50,349 nt of DNA from Plantago elongata. Taxonomy: Eukaryota; Streptophyta; Magnoliopsida; Lamiales; Plantaginaceae. The notes below the pieces were generated by a model that saw only the letters and a program-made list of their open reading frames with translations, was not told where the DNA came from and did not search any database. The DNA lies in the NCBI GenBank assembly GCA_036897095.1, contig JAYMSP010000470.1:1-50349 (forward strand). Direction: 5' to 3'. Position numbers and translations under genes: made by a program. Each line of letters starts with the position of its first letter. Positions within the stretch are counted from its first letter, which is position 1. This document shows positions 34,612 to 45,519 of the stretch, piece after piece.

Positions 34612-37245
34612 TCAGTTAAGTCCGCCAGTTTCATTCAGCACTGCGCGTATCTCATCGCCATCCCTCATTTGCACCTGCAACAATAAAACCAGCATTGGTG
34701 GATCTAAGCATACATATATGAACTGAGGATTGAACCAGCACTCTGCACAACTAAAGTTATACTAATGCACTTTCCACTCGGCTACAAAAACAAACTAAAA
34801 CTTCTCGGAACCATTATATATGAACTTTTCAACACATCTATTTTATTTTTCCTGCCAGTACTAATTAAGAGATGGAGGGAAATCCAAGGCGGATTGAGTG
34901 ACCGCCTTCACCCGTGTCTGTACAATATAAGAAACAACCAGTGGAGGTGAGGGCTGGAGGGCAACCTCATCTGGAGTTTGCTCCCCTTGGAGCAGACAAC
35001 CATTGAATAAGAATCTCATAGAATCGAGATCCTTCCTTTCCCGGCAACAATAAGCTTGCATAACAACAAACAGTCCTGTGCTTTTTTGAGTCTTGAAAAA
35101 CACAGGAGTTCCATTCTACAAGGCAAAGAGATTTGACAATCGGTTCAGCAACATGTAAACTCGTCGCTTCAGATTTGACTCCGTTCCAAATGTTATCAAC
35201 TTTACTTTTCATAATAAATGCGAATCATATAATATCAATTTAAAAGACAATCTGCTAATCATCCCAATAACTGACATCCATGGTGATGCGCCAACTTCAT
35301 ACTAAGACATCCATCAAGCATGTTTTCATATTTTTACGCAATATGTCAGTGGGAATTAAGATGACTATCATTGAAGGCGATAGGAATAGAAAAGAATATA
35401 ACCTGTCCAATGACTTTGAGATCAATGGACTCTGCCTGATTTGTAGGCTGCTTGTTTTCCTCATTATCTGTCATATTAGTCTCTGCAGCATCCTCGTGCA
35501 CTGGAGATTGGCTAGTGCCAATTGGCCCATAATGATACTCTATGGAAGCACCTCTAGTATCCTCAACTTCTTCGCAAAGACGAGCATATTCATCTTTACT
35601 ACTTATTAACTCCTCTGTCGCATTCATAAGCTCCTCGCCCAGCTGCGAATGGTTTATCGGTAGAGCAGAGATTGCATTAGCTTGTCCTAGCTCCTTGTGA
35701 ATCTGTCCAATCATCAGGTTTCTATCAGCAAGCATCTTCTCAGTCGCAGTATTTGGATCAAAGACTTCACAATACACAGTCTTTGTTTCATCATTGATCG
35801 ATAACTTCCGGGCATCCTCAGCATATCGGTTAGCCTTATGGAAGGAAGCCTTAAGAAATGACATGGCCTGAATCACAGGAAGAAAATAGATAGCACAAAA
35901 TCTGAGAAAGAGATGGACAAATGAACCAACATAAGGCACCAACTCCTAGATTGAATCGAGATTGGATTTAAGATTTGGACAAGTAAGGTTCACATCTCTA
36001 GCTCGAATAGATACATGGATTCTAATCAATAAATATGTACCTTCTGTTAAACCTCAGTTTAGTCATGAAAGGCATTCAAGCCCATCTTAAGTCCATTTTG
36101 GAATCTATGCTTCATACCAAAATTTCACTTTAATCAATACACTAATCTGATTACAATCCGAAGCAGTACAAACTCTTACAATACCTTCATGAAGTTGTGC
36201 ATGGCTCCCTGCTCCAACTCATCAAATGTATAGCTATCAAAGTTCTCCCTTTCGCAAGTGTCATTGTCCCCACGCTCCTGTTCAATGACTGGACCAGACT
36301 CGGCATTCAAGCCTTCTTGCACACCCCGTGAGGGACTACTTTCAACCGTTTTCATCAATGACTGAGCATCGTATGCATATATTTCATCACCATCATTCAT
36401 CCCCACCTGCCAAGGGATAAAAAATTATTATATTTCATTAAACCACGTACATTCTTAATACAGTATTTACCAAGGGAGAAAGAGGTAACCTCATCTGGAG
36501 TTTGCTCTCCTCGGAGGAAACGACCATCGAACACAAACGCAAGTGAGGTATATGGTTTTGATTCCCGGCAGCAATAACTATCCATGAGTTTCTCCAGTTG
36601 CGCGCTTGCGCAAATCCTGAAGAACACTTCACTTCCATCCTATAAATTTAAAAAATAAAAAATGTTATAAGATGTTTCAGCATTCAACTTGTATAGTTTC
36701 CATTCCAGGACTAACTCTAACAGTGTATAACACTATAACTATAACCTGTTGTTGGCCAACATAGTAAGGGAATGAGTTTCTATCATAAAAGGGGTGTTGA
36801 AATTGTTCTGATTTATTTATCTCAGATTTAGTTTACAAATTTGGCATTTTAATAACTCTCCAGGTCTTAATGAATTAATTAGCCAAACAGGTACGACAAA
36901 ATTGAGATTAGTAAGTCTCTTATTTTCGTTTGAACTGAACGGAATATAACTGAATTGAAATAAACTAACAATGAATCTGAACCGAAATTAATGAGTTTTA
37001 TCATAACATAGACTAACAATTTACAAACATACAATACATAGATATTCTCGACACTTGAGGTATTAACAAGCGGAACAAAGCCTTTGAAAAAAAAAATAGC
37101 AGAAGAAAAATAACAAGAAATGTCTGTCCTGTAAAGTTACAACACTAGTAAATTAAGAAAAGGGGAAAAGAAGTGAGATAACCTGGTTTTTAACGGAGAC
37201 ATTGACTTTGGAAGGAATGGCATCTTCAGAGACAGCCATGTTCAT
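34612..37245 (-). CDS. SUMO - coiled coil - SUMO protein A, 370 residues, terminal diglycine kept
   Basis: Six exons on the minus strand, all phase-0: 37245-37183, 36639-36490, 36406-36185, 35867-35403, 35115-34966 and 34674-34612. Residues 1-85 form a SUMO fold ([53 protein letters not shown]). Residues 86-145 are an acidic linker ending [14 protein letters not shown]. Residues 146-255 are charged and helical ([20 protein letters not shown]...) with coiled-coil character. Residues 292-370 are a second SUMO fold ([56 protein letters not shown]) ending GG-LN. Each SUMO unit keeps the exon borders of the single-domain copies. The C-terminal diglycine at 367-368 could be exposed by a SUMO protease. 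Maize di-SUMO-like proteins are the nearest known idea, but I know of none with an internal coiled coil. Function unknown. Confidence 0.85.
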
Positions 37246-38210
37246 CTTCTTCACCTAAGCAATTGGGTTCAGAAATATGGAATTCAACTGTTCTTTTCAC
37301 TCTACCAATTGGGTTTAGAATCAAAGTACAGGACAAGCCTTCACATCGATTTCACTATAAATTATGAACTCACTTTGGTGGGAAATTTTCAGGAACTCGA
37401 AGTATGAAAGACCACTCTTCTACCTTAATATAGAAATTTTCAGCCACATTATTTACTCCATCTCTACCGTAACGCGTCCTATATATTCACTTTTTCACAA
37501 AATTTTACCCCTCAAATTAATATTATTTATTTACATGAATTACATTGATATAATAATTCAACAATTTTTTTTATATATAAGAACAACAACTCGATTTTAT
37601 TTAAGTGAAATAGTGACTTAATTGTTAAGAGAAAATAGTATTGTAGTAATAGATTAAGAATAGAAGGAGAAAAGATAATGTAGCGTTTATTCTTATAATA
37701 CAATACAATGATAGTACAAAGTGAAAGTTAATATGAAGAGAGAAGACATTTTCATTAATTGCATCAAACTCATGTCCATTAACTTCTCATTCGATAATCC
37801 AACAATCCACTAACGTACCATGCATCTTATTAATTAATTAAAACATTAGTTATTGCCAAACAGTTCATTAATAATAATTTGTGATAAAAACACTACAAAA
37901 CCATTGTAAATAATTTATTGGTATTTATGGTTTGACTTCATAAGTTTTGCACAAGTCGTTGAATGATCGATTCCACAAATGTACTGAAAAATATAATATT
38001 TTTATTACTTGAACAACCATTCGGAGAATCAAATAGATCCGGCCCTGGCACTCTGATAGCCTGGTACAATACTTGTGGGCTGTGGCTGGCCCAACGTTTG
38101 ACGTTTTCAGATTAGGCTGGACTCCGGAGAGGGCCTGTGAGTACCAAGGAACAACTACGGAATGAGCTTTAGACGTTTAGATAGATTTCTAACTCAATTT
38201 ACTGCAAAAT
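37246..38210. other. Promoter-side flank of SUMO gene A, intergenic DNA
   Basis: Nearly 1 kb, AT-rich, with no gene or clear repeat. The SUMO gene A promoter should lie near 37250-37500. Confidence 0.5.
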
Positions 38211-38284
38211 GGTTTCGTGGTGTAGTTGGTTATCACGTCAGTCTAACACACTGAAGGTCTCCGGTTCGAACCCGGGCGAAGCCA
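38211..38284 (+). tRNA. tRNA-Val (anticodon AAC)
   Basis: A complete 74-nt cloverleaf. The acceptor arm GGTTTCG pairs with CGAAGCC and is followed by discriminator A. The D arm is GTGTAGTTGGTTATCAC. The anticodon stem CAGT/ACTG carries loop CTAACAC with anticodon AAC (38245-38247). The T arm is CCGG-TTCGAAC-CCGG. The A and B boxes of the internal polymerase III promoter are intact, and a T-run terminator (at least eight T) begins at about 38289. No intron and no encoded CCA. It lies alone between SUMO-like genes, on the opposite strand. Confidence 0.97.
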
Positions 38285-38378
38285 GCAAATTTTTTTTCAT
38301 ATATTTTCAATTTAATGTGAACCCTTATTGACTCAATTGTTTTGGGTTAGAGAGAATTACAAAAGCTCCTACTATAAG

Positions 38379-38855
38379 TTAGTTGTGGCCCTCTGCAATT
38401 TGATCTCCGAATACATCTATCTCCTCATCTTCCTCCATTCCTAGCTGCAAAGTAAAACAATTTAGGAAAAAAATTGTAATCTAAAATGGTCCTTCCATGG
38501 CCTAAAACAGATGAGAAAATGCGATAACCAAGGCACCTCTTCCGCAGTCTGCTCCCCTCGGATATTAGTTCCATCGAATAAAAACTTGAGAGTGTTGTAC
38601 TCGATGTTTTGGTGTACACAATAAGCATACATGAGCTATCCCAATTGAACGTCCCTCCCAATCCTGAAAACTAGTTCGTTCTCATCCTGCAAAACTTCAA
38701 ATCTTACGCATTCAGGCTCTAAGATAAAAGTTTAGAAATGAAATACTAGTAGAACCGGCAAAAAGAAAAGCCTTGGTGTAAAAGAATGCAAGACCTGGTC
38801 CTTGACCTTTACGGTGATATGTGTAGACTTCTTCTCTTCCTTCAGATTATCCATT
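38379..38855 (-). pseudogene. Single-domain SUMO-like gene broken by one nonsense codon; diglycine lost
   Basis: Three phase-0 exons, 38855-38796, 38686-38537 and 38444-38379, in the same arrangement as the 85-residue gene. Exon 1 is MDNLKEEKKSTHITVKVKDQ. Exon 2 is DENELVFRIGRDVQLG, then TAG (38638-38636) where the family has lysine or arginine, then LMYAYCVHQNIEYNTLKFLF and NIRGEQTAEE. Exon 3 is LGMEEDEEIDVFGDQIAEGHN. All splice sites are intact, so only one A-to-T type change interrupts the frame. The terminal diglycine is replaced by AEGHN, so even a read-through product could not be conjugated. The 3' end is only about 95 bp from the tRNA-Val gene. Confidence 0.85.
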
Positions 38856-40430
38856 TGTTGATTTTGATGTGTACATGACCCTCGATCTCAAACCAATTTA
38901 AACAGGGGCATATAAGTGATCTGTAATTAACATGGAACATGTACGTTGAATTTGAATGTATTGATCCATGAATGTGGATGTTTGGGTATCCCAGTTTGTA
39001 CCAGGGAGAATGCGTATACTACACATGCATGCTTCTTTCATGTTCGTTGTAGCTGAATCACAGAAGCTTACATAAAACTCTCAAGTATTTAATGAATGTT
39101 ATCCTTATAGTATATGTTAGGTGATCCCAAAGGCACTCCTAATGAAGGGTAAAATTCATTTTTTTGCACAATTTCGATTTTTGCGGTTCAGACGTCCAAT
39201 TGTGATACTAATTACCAATAAAAGGAAGGTGGGCGTGCGATGTGCTATTCAGTACTAGATTTCATGTGCATAACCAAACGTGAATTTAATCTATTGGAAG
39301 TCGATTAAGACAGAACTCATAAAGAAGTCTCCGAAAAAGAATTTGACACATGTACGCGTTTGTGGGATGAAGTCCACGCTGCCTCGAATGATTAATTTTA
39401 AATATTTATCATTCATCGTTTAAAATTCGCTCGTACGTGAATAACACAACTCACCATCTAAATGAAACTAGTTTCTATGCTTTGGATGTCTACAAAAACA
39501 ATAAAAACTTTTAAAAGAAAATTACATGCATGAAGCAAAAGATAATTTAAACTTATCATTCAAATATTATTGATGTTATTAATTAAAATATTCATTTTAA
39601 TAAAATAAAATAGACTTTTCATATGAAAACCAAAATTAGCAACTTAGTAAATATTTTGATCGATCACTTTCTTAACAATATATATTAGAGACTTGTTAGA
39701 TAAATATACTTGGTTAATATTTTATTTATTTTTATAATGTTAGACACCAACACCCGCTAACTTTCAAATGCGCACTGAGTAAACCCCACGAAATCACTAA
39801 CTACATAAGTTAAGTTAAACCACAACAAATGCAACATACTCAAACTCAAAAGTCTTTAATCACATAAATTCGTCCCCGTGAAGTTTGAATAATTTGTCCT
39901 TAAAGAGCCAGGAATAAATTAGTTACAAATTTGTGCAAACCGCACTTATTAAAATCTCGACTGGAAAGGTCAAGTAAGAGTCTTAAGATGAAAACCAAAC
40001 TGCTAATTTTTAGTTCACTCCAAGTCTTAATATCAGAGGTCGACAGAGAACCGAACCACTTTCGCCGGCCTCTTTCACCACTCCTAACTCATTACCTGAA
40101 AACATCACACTATTAAGAGTGAGCTTTTATGATACATATATGGCAAATAACTAAACTCCTATCGTTCTTAAAGTTGAAATTATATCATACACTCCCATAG
40201 TTGCACTTCAAGTGTATTATACACGCTCAACTCTTGCTCGCTAAAGCACACCTAGTTCAACATATTTCACCTACATAGTGATTAGAAAATGGTGTACTAG
40301 TTTTTTCCAAACAATAGGGAACACAAGGGATTGGCAGTGTAATATCATCAAGATACAATCATTAAGTTCAGTAACTGGCATTCTGGCGACCAAGTATAAT
40401 TCAACTAGACTTACCCGGAAACAAGTCAGT
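38856..40430. other. Intergenic DNA between SUMO-like genes
   Basis: About 1.6 kb of AT-rich DNA without a supportable gene. Small open frames (for example 39931-40116) show no domain. Confidence 0.55.
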
Positions 40431-43400
40431 CTATAATATCCTAGTGTGCTTCCGTGCCACTTGTATTTCATCACCATTCACCATTTGCAGCTGCAGAGAA
40501 CAGTATCACAATTCACATACGGAAAATTGGCTTAACATAAGAAACAACTCATGGAGATAGGAATTGATGTCACCTCGTCTGGAGTTTGCTCGCTTTCGAT
40601 CTTCGTATTTTTAAATTTGAAAAAGGTCAACTTGAAATCCTTATTTTCTCGAGAACAATAAGCTTGCATAACTTTCAACAATTGTGTGTTCCTCCGGCAC
40701 TTGTAAAATATACCTTTTCCACTCTACAAAACCAGTAAACACATAATAATTGCTTCAGAAGCATAACTTCTCAAGGAAAAGAAAAAAAGGAACACCGACT
40801 AAAGATATAATTTGAACAGTACTCAATATAGCAAAACTAACCAACTAAAGTAAAATATGCAGTACAACACCTTGGGGAAGACAACTATAAGAATAAAATA
40901 AGAACCAGTCCCATAGTCACACAAATAAGGTTTGCGTCTATTAACTCTCAAGAAACTAAAACCACAACTTTTTTAATCATGTATGAATGAGAAAGATAGA
41001 CGTGGAGGTGATGGGTGACAAGCAATACAGAGTGTAAATGATTTCTACTGAATTTAAGATAAGGAAACTAAAGCAAGCAAAAGAAAGAAAGAGCATACAT
41101 GGTCAATGACTTTAAGATATACGTGCTTCGAACAATCTTCTGACTTCATTCCTTCTCTTCCAACAGACATCTCACTTACCAACACATCCTTGTCTAACGT
41201 GCAAGACTCTACGACTGCAGATTGCTGAATCTTGACTGGAACATCAAGACGGGCTCGTTTTCGTTTATTTGAAGCCTCTGCCAATGCAGCAGCATGCTTA
41301 GCAGCCTCGACTTCTTTGCGAACTCTCGTAATTTCCTTACTGGCATCTACTAGTTTTTTCTCAACCTTTAAGAGCTCCTCAGATAGGCGAGACTGGTCTT
41401 TAGAAAGGTTGGAGATTTCAGCATTAGCACACTGAAGGTCCTTGTTCATTTGTTCAATTATAATGTCCCTGTCAGCAAGCTTCTTCTCAGCTGCACTCTT
41501 TGCACTGATGACGTCATTTAGGGACTGCGTCATTGACTGAACTTCCTCCATACACTTCCGTGCATCCTCTGTCAGGCGATTAGATTTGAGGAAGGAGGCT
41601 TTCAGAAAGGACATAGCCTGAATCAATGAGAAGAAATTGGATGATCTGATATTAATATAGAGGCGGAAAAGAAAAGAACTAAAAGTATAAACCAATTGTT
41701 AAGATCATGTATAGGGTTCAATTTGCCGAGATTTTGGTATTCGAAACTATAGTTACTACTTCCTAGTAGCTCATACCCAAGCACAGTCCAAAATATCATG
41801 GAGCTATACTTCATTGCTTATTCCACTCAAACCTTGTAGCCAACTCGAGGAGAAGATCAGCTCAATATAACATATCTTAAGTTGAAAGAAAATTAACAAA
41901 ATAATTGAAACAAATGTAGTGCATGTTTGATGAAATTCAAATTTACGCTTAAAATATACTCTAAAAATAGTCATGTTCCACATCTAAATCACAAGATCGA
42001 GATCATTTTAATCATCAGTAAGTTCATGGAGTTAGAATTCTATTTCATATCTTCATTTACATCCTCAAACTTGAAGTACAATTCCTAATCTTTATCTACA
42101 GCGAAAGGCTCACAATTTAACAATACAAGTGCAAGTTCTGTTTGACAAACTGAGTTTTGAAGTCTTGGTTGTTTTTTCATTGCAAAAGGTTGATTAACTT
42201 GAATGAACTAGAAATTCCGTTCCATTGGATATAGCTCCAATCATTCCAACCCAAAGCACTTCACTATTACACTATTCAGAAGTCCTATATATTGCTGATG
42301 AATAGATAATGTGTTCCATTAGCAAAACTGCATGAATACTACTAACAACTATGCCTAAACTCCAGATTCTTGTTTTATAAGTCAATCAAGATCCACAAAT
42401 CCACCAAGTCATTTAGATTGAGTATGTAACTTTGTTCACCAAATGTTAAACTCTACTCCAAATAAAAGAAGACCAGACCAAATGGTTCCAATTTACCTTT
42501 ACGAAGCTGCAAGTAGCTCTGTCCTCCAACTCATTAAAGGAATAGGTGATAAGATTGTCCATCTCCACGATTTCATTCTCCTCATGCTTCTTCACTTTGA
42601 CTAAGAACTTCCCCTGGGAGCCTTCTTTCACATCTAGTGAGGGCTTATTTCTCTTAGAACACGCCAATGAATCAGCATAAATAGCATATATTATGTCATT
42701 CTCCACAATTCCCAACTGGAAAAAATAAATCATTGTTTTAATATTCTATCACCATCTTTACCTGAATATTTGGCAAAGATGAAAGACAACCAAAAAAAGA
42801 AGAAGAAAGGAAGTAACCTCCTCCGCCGTCTGCTTCCTTTGGATGAAAGCACCATCATATAGAAAAGCAACAGAGTCAACGTCTAGTGATCCTCTTTCAC
42901 AATAAGCTCGTAGAAGTTTCTCCATAAGCATGCTTTTGCCGACCTTGAAATATAATTGACGTCCATCCTACAGATAGAAATCAGATTCAGGCATATGTTT
43001 TACTGTTTGTATAGCTTCCTAGTACTGCTGTAAGTGCAAGCTTGCACTTGTTTCCGTAGCTTCCAAATTTAAGAACACAGATTCAAGCATTGTTTCTACA
43101 AGTCTTATTAAAATAAAAATTTAGAACTACTTGTAAACATTTCCACAAAGAAGCTAATTGGACAAACACAGGCCATTCTCTTAAAGGCAGTGGCGAACTA
43201 TGCTGCACCAATCCAAAACCACGTACACTCGATAGACACCAGTCAGAGTTTTAGTTCTATAAAAGTCATCACCTTTCGTTTTCGTTTCAGTAGCTAAAGA
43301 CAAATCCACATAAGAAAAGGCAATCGTCGATAAAAAGACCATCATATAAACACAGATCAAAGAATTTGCAAAGCTAAGTGATCGATCTTGCAAATGCTAG

Positions 43401-43563
43401 AACAGGACACTGACGTGTTCTTGCTAACGAAAAATGTAGAAAATTAAGGGAAATTGGATAACAAATAGTCACCAAGAATAGAAGAGAAAATATAGGAGAC
43501 CTGGTTTTTTACAACAACATTTATTCTGGATGCTGATTTTCCGTCTTCCTGTTGATCCTCCAT
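40431..43563 (-). CDS. SUMO - coiled coil - SUMO protein B, 386 residues, no terminal diglycine
   Basis: Six exons on the minus strand: 43563-43501, 42967-42818, 42715-42497, 41617-41099, 40723-40574 and 40490-40431, with the same phase-0 borders as gene A and an intact frame. Residues 1-85 are a diverged SUMO fold (INVVVKNQ; LYFKVGKSMLMEKLLRAYC; LYDGAFIQRKQTAEE; VENDIIYAIYAD). The linker ends SFNELEDRATCSFVK. Residues 146-258 form a long, clear coiled coil (AEKKLADRDIIIEQMNKDLQ, LSEELLKVEKKLVDASKEIT). A basic NKRKRAR cluster at about 261-267 may be a nuclear signal. The second SUMO fold follows (VYLKVIDH; KVMQAYCSRENKDF; SEQTPDE; LQMVNGDEIQVARKHTRIL), ending without GG. It cannot be conjugated through its C-terminus, so it may act as a SUMO-mimic scaffold or be degenerating. 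Paralogue of gene A. Confidence 0.82.
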
Positions 43564-44177
43564 TTTTGTATATTCCGACAATCACAGTTGCAGAAAAAAA
43601 TGGGACAGAAACCTAGAATTTTGAGGTTTATAGAAACCCTAAATGCTCAAGCATAATTGTACAAGTAAATGGATCAAATAGAAGTGGCTTCGCAAAACTG
43701 GGAATTCAATGAGTGTATGTACATCATCAGAGCATTTACAGAAAAGGCAGCAACGCGCTGGTGAAGTGAGCAAGTATTCATATCGATAAATAGTCCTCAA
43801 TAAATAGTCCTTAACACGGCTAAGCTGAACTTAATAGATTCGAATGAACTGGATTTATAAATTTTCAGAAAAAGATTATAAATCATTACTCGAAGTTTTG
43901 AAAAAAACTTTTCAAGTGGTGATAAAATGTAAAATCATATTCTACAAAATAAATATGTGATATAAGTATAAAGTCAAGATAAGGCAAATGTTCTTAATCA
44001 TCATTGATGAAAGCTTTATAGGTTGAATGCAAATCAAAGCATCAAATCAAAGATCTGTATATCTTAATTCTTAATATAACCATAAAAAAATAGTACAATG
44101 AATGAATAATGGTTGTTAAAATATATGTCCGCAGAGATATAAGATAAACATGATATATTTCCTCAACATTAACGATG

Positions 44178-44404
44178 AACTTTACTATCAAAGATCCGCA
44201 AATCTTGAATTTTATAATAGACCACCAGAAGTGGGACAATAAATGATAAGGGATTTGTTTTTCCTTAAATAAATGTACAGTAGTTGAAGATAAAACGATG
44301 AAAATTTAAAAGGTTGAATGCTTTACCATCAAAGATTCGCAGATCTTGAATTTTATAATAGACCGCCAGAAGTGGGACAATAAATAATAAGGGATTTGTT
44401 TTTC
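44178..44404. repeat. Tandem repeat of about 142 bp in the SUMO gene flank
   Basis: Two copies (44178-44268 and 44320-44404) share GAATTTTATAATAGACC, CCAGAAGTGGGACAATAAAT and AAGGGATTTGTTTTTC. A weaker third relative starts near 44040. They lie inside the partly duplicated 5' segment of the SUMO B gene. Confidence 0.75.
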
Positions 44405-44653
44405 TTTGAATAAATGCACATAAACTGAAGATAAAACCACATAAGAAAAGACGATCGTTGATAAAAAGACCATCATATAAACATAGATCAATGAATCGGC
44501 AAAGGTAAGTGATCGATCTTGCAAATGCTAGAACAGGACACTAACTTGTTCTTTCTAACGAAAAATTAATGTAGAAAATTGGATTACAAATTATTCACTT
44601 TAGAATAGAAGAAAGATATAGGAGACCTGATTTTTCACAACAACATTTATCAT
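44306..44653 (-). pseudogene. Duplicated 5' fragment of a SUMO-like gene, cut by the Gypsy insertion
   Basis: Positions 44306-44650 repeat 43181-43521 of SUMO gene B: the intron-1 start, the GT donor and the 3' half of exon 1. The surviving coding part is 44653-44627, encoding INVVVKNQ followed by the GT donor, identical at protein level to gene B exon 1. The duplicate breaks off exactly where the Gypsy LTR starts (44654). No downstream exons follow before gene B, so this is a partial tandem duplicate. The bases ATCAT at the insertion point happen to create an ATG in frame with the exon remnant. Confidence 0.8.
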
Positions 44654-45456
44654 TGTTGATAGGGGAATATGTCCAATCCGTCATTGTGGCAACCCGAGGA
44701 TAAATCCTAAGACATCACAGTATTACAAGGACGAAGCTCCGCGGATCCGAATCCCAGACCATCCGATGTTACAATTGGGCGAGATAAACGAAGAGTACCA
44801 TGGCAAGGATAGCCGGACAAATGCATTACATACAAGGATAACGTGTCCGGACCCTCATCTCATATGCACATCCGAACCTAAAGACAACCAAGTCCAGCAA
44901 ATCATAATACGTCAGTAGTGGAAGACTTTGTTTCGGACACTCGGTCCGGAACCATCACTTCGGATATATCTACGAGTGGAATGACTCCGACGCCCTCAGA
45001 ACCTACAGAATGACTAATCTAGCTCTATAGCCCAAATGCTATATGGGTTATGACAATCATATGATCCACGGGCTTAATTAAGTTCTATTAACCCAACACT
45101 TGGTACGATCCAACAAGTCTGGCCCAAGAAGAGAATTAATCTCTATAAATAGGGAATACCTCTCAAGGTAAACTCAAGTAAGTATGCTCAATTAATCTCT
45201 ACACCATACTACAAGCCTATTGCCTTTAATTATACATAGTTGACTTACAATCGCTCTGGAGTAAAGTATCGTATACAGTTTGATCTAAGGCAAACCGGGT
45301 CTAAAGGTTCTAACCACCCCCTCTCAAGTTATTCGTGCAGATTCGAGTACTAGGATCCAGACGCGAGAAGTGGTGCCCGAACCATCCGAGGCCTTGGGGA
45401 ATTCTGAAGTAACTTGGATTTTTGTAATATCGGTAGTTAGGGCTTTTACCTCAACA
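44654..45456 (+). repeat. 5' LTR of the Gypsy element
   Basis: It begins TGTTGATAGGGG and ends TACCTCAACA, giving a TG...CA LTR of 803 bp directly before the PBS. A TATA box (TATAAATA, 45144-45151) lies in the expected U3/R position. The start coincides with the end of homology between the duplicated SUMO fragments, which independently supports the left boundary. The partner LTR is outside the window. Confidence 0.8.
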
Positions 45457-45459
45457 TAA

Positions 45460-45476
45460 TTGGCGCCGTCTATGCG
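45460..45476 (+). other. Primer-binding site of the Gypsy element
   Basis: TGGCGCCGTCTATGCGA lies three bases after the LTR end. The TGGCGCCG core is the usual PBS of plant Tat/Athila elements, matching the 3' end of tRNA-Asp. Its distal part differs slightly. Confidence 0.75.
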
Positions 45477-45519
45477 AATCGAAGCAAAAAAGCTAAGTCA
45501 CTCGTACTAATCATCAGAA

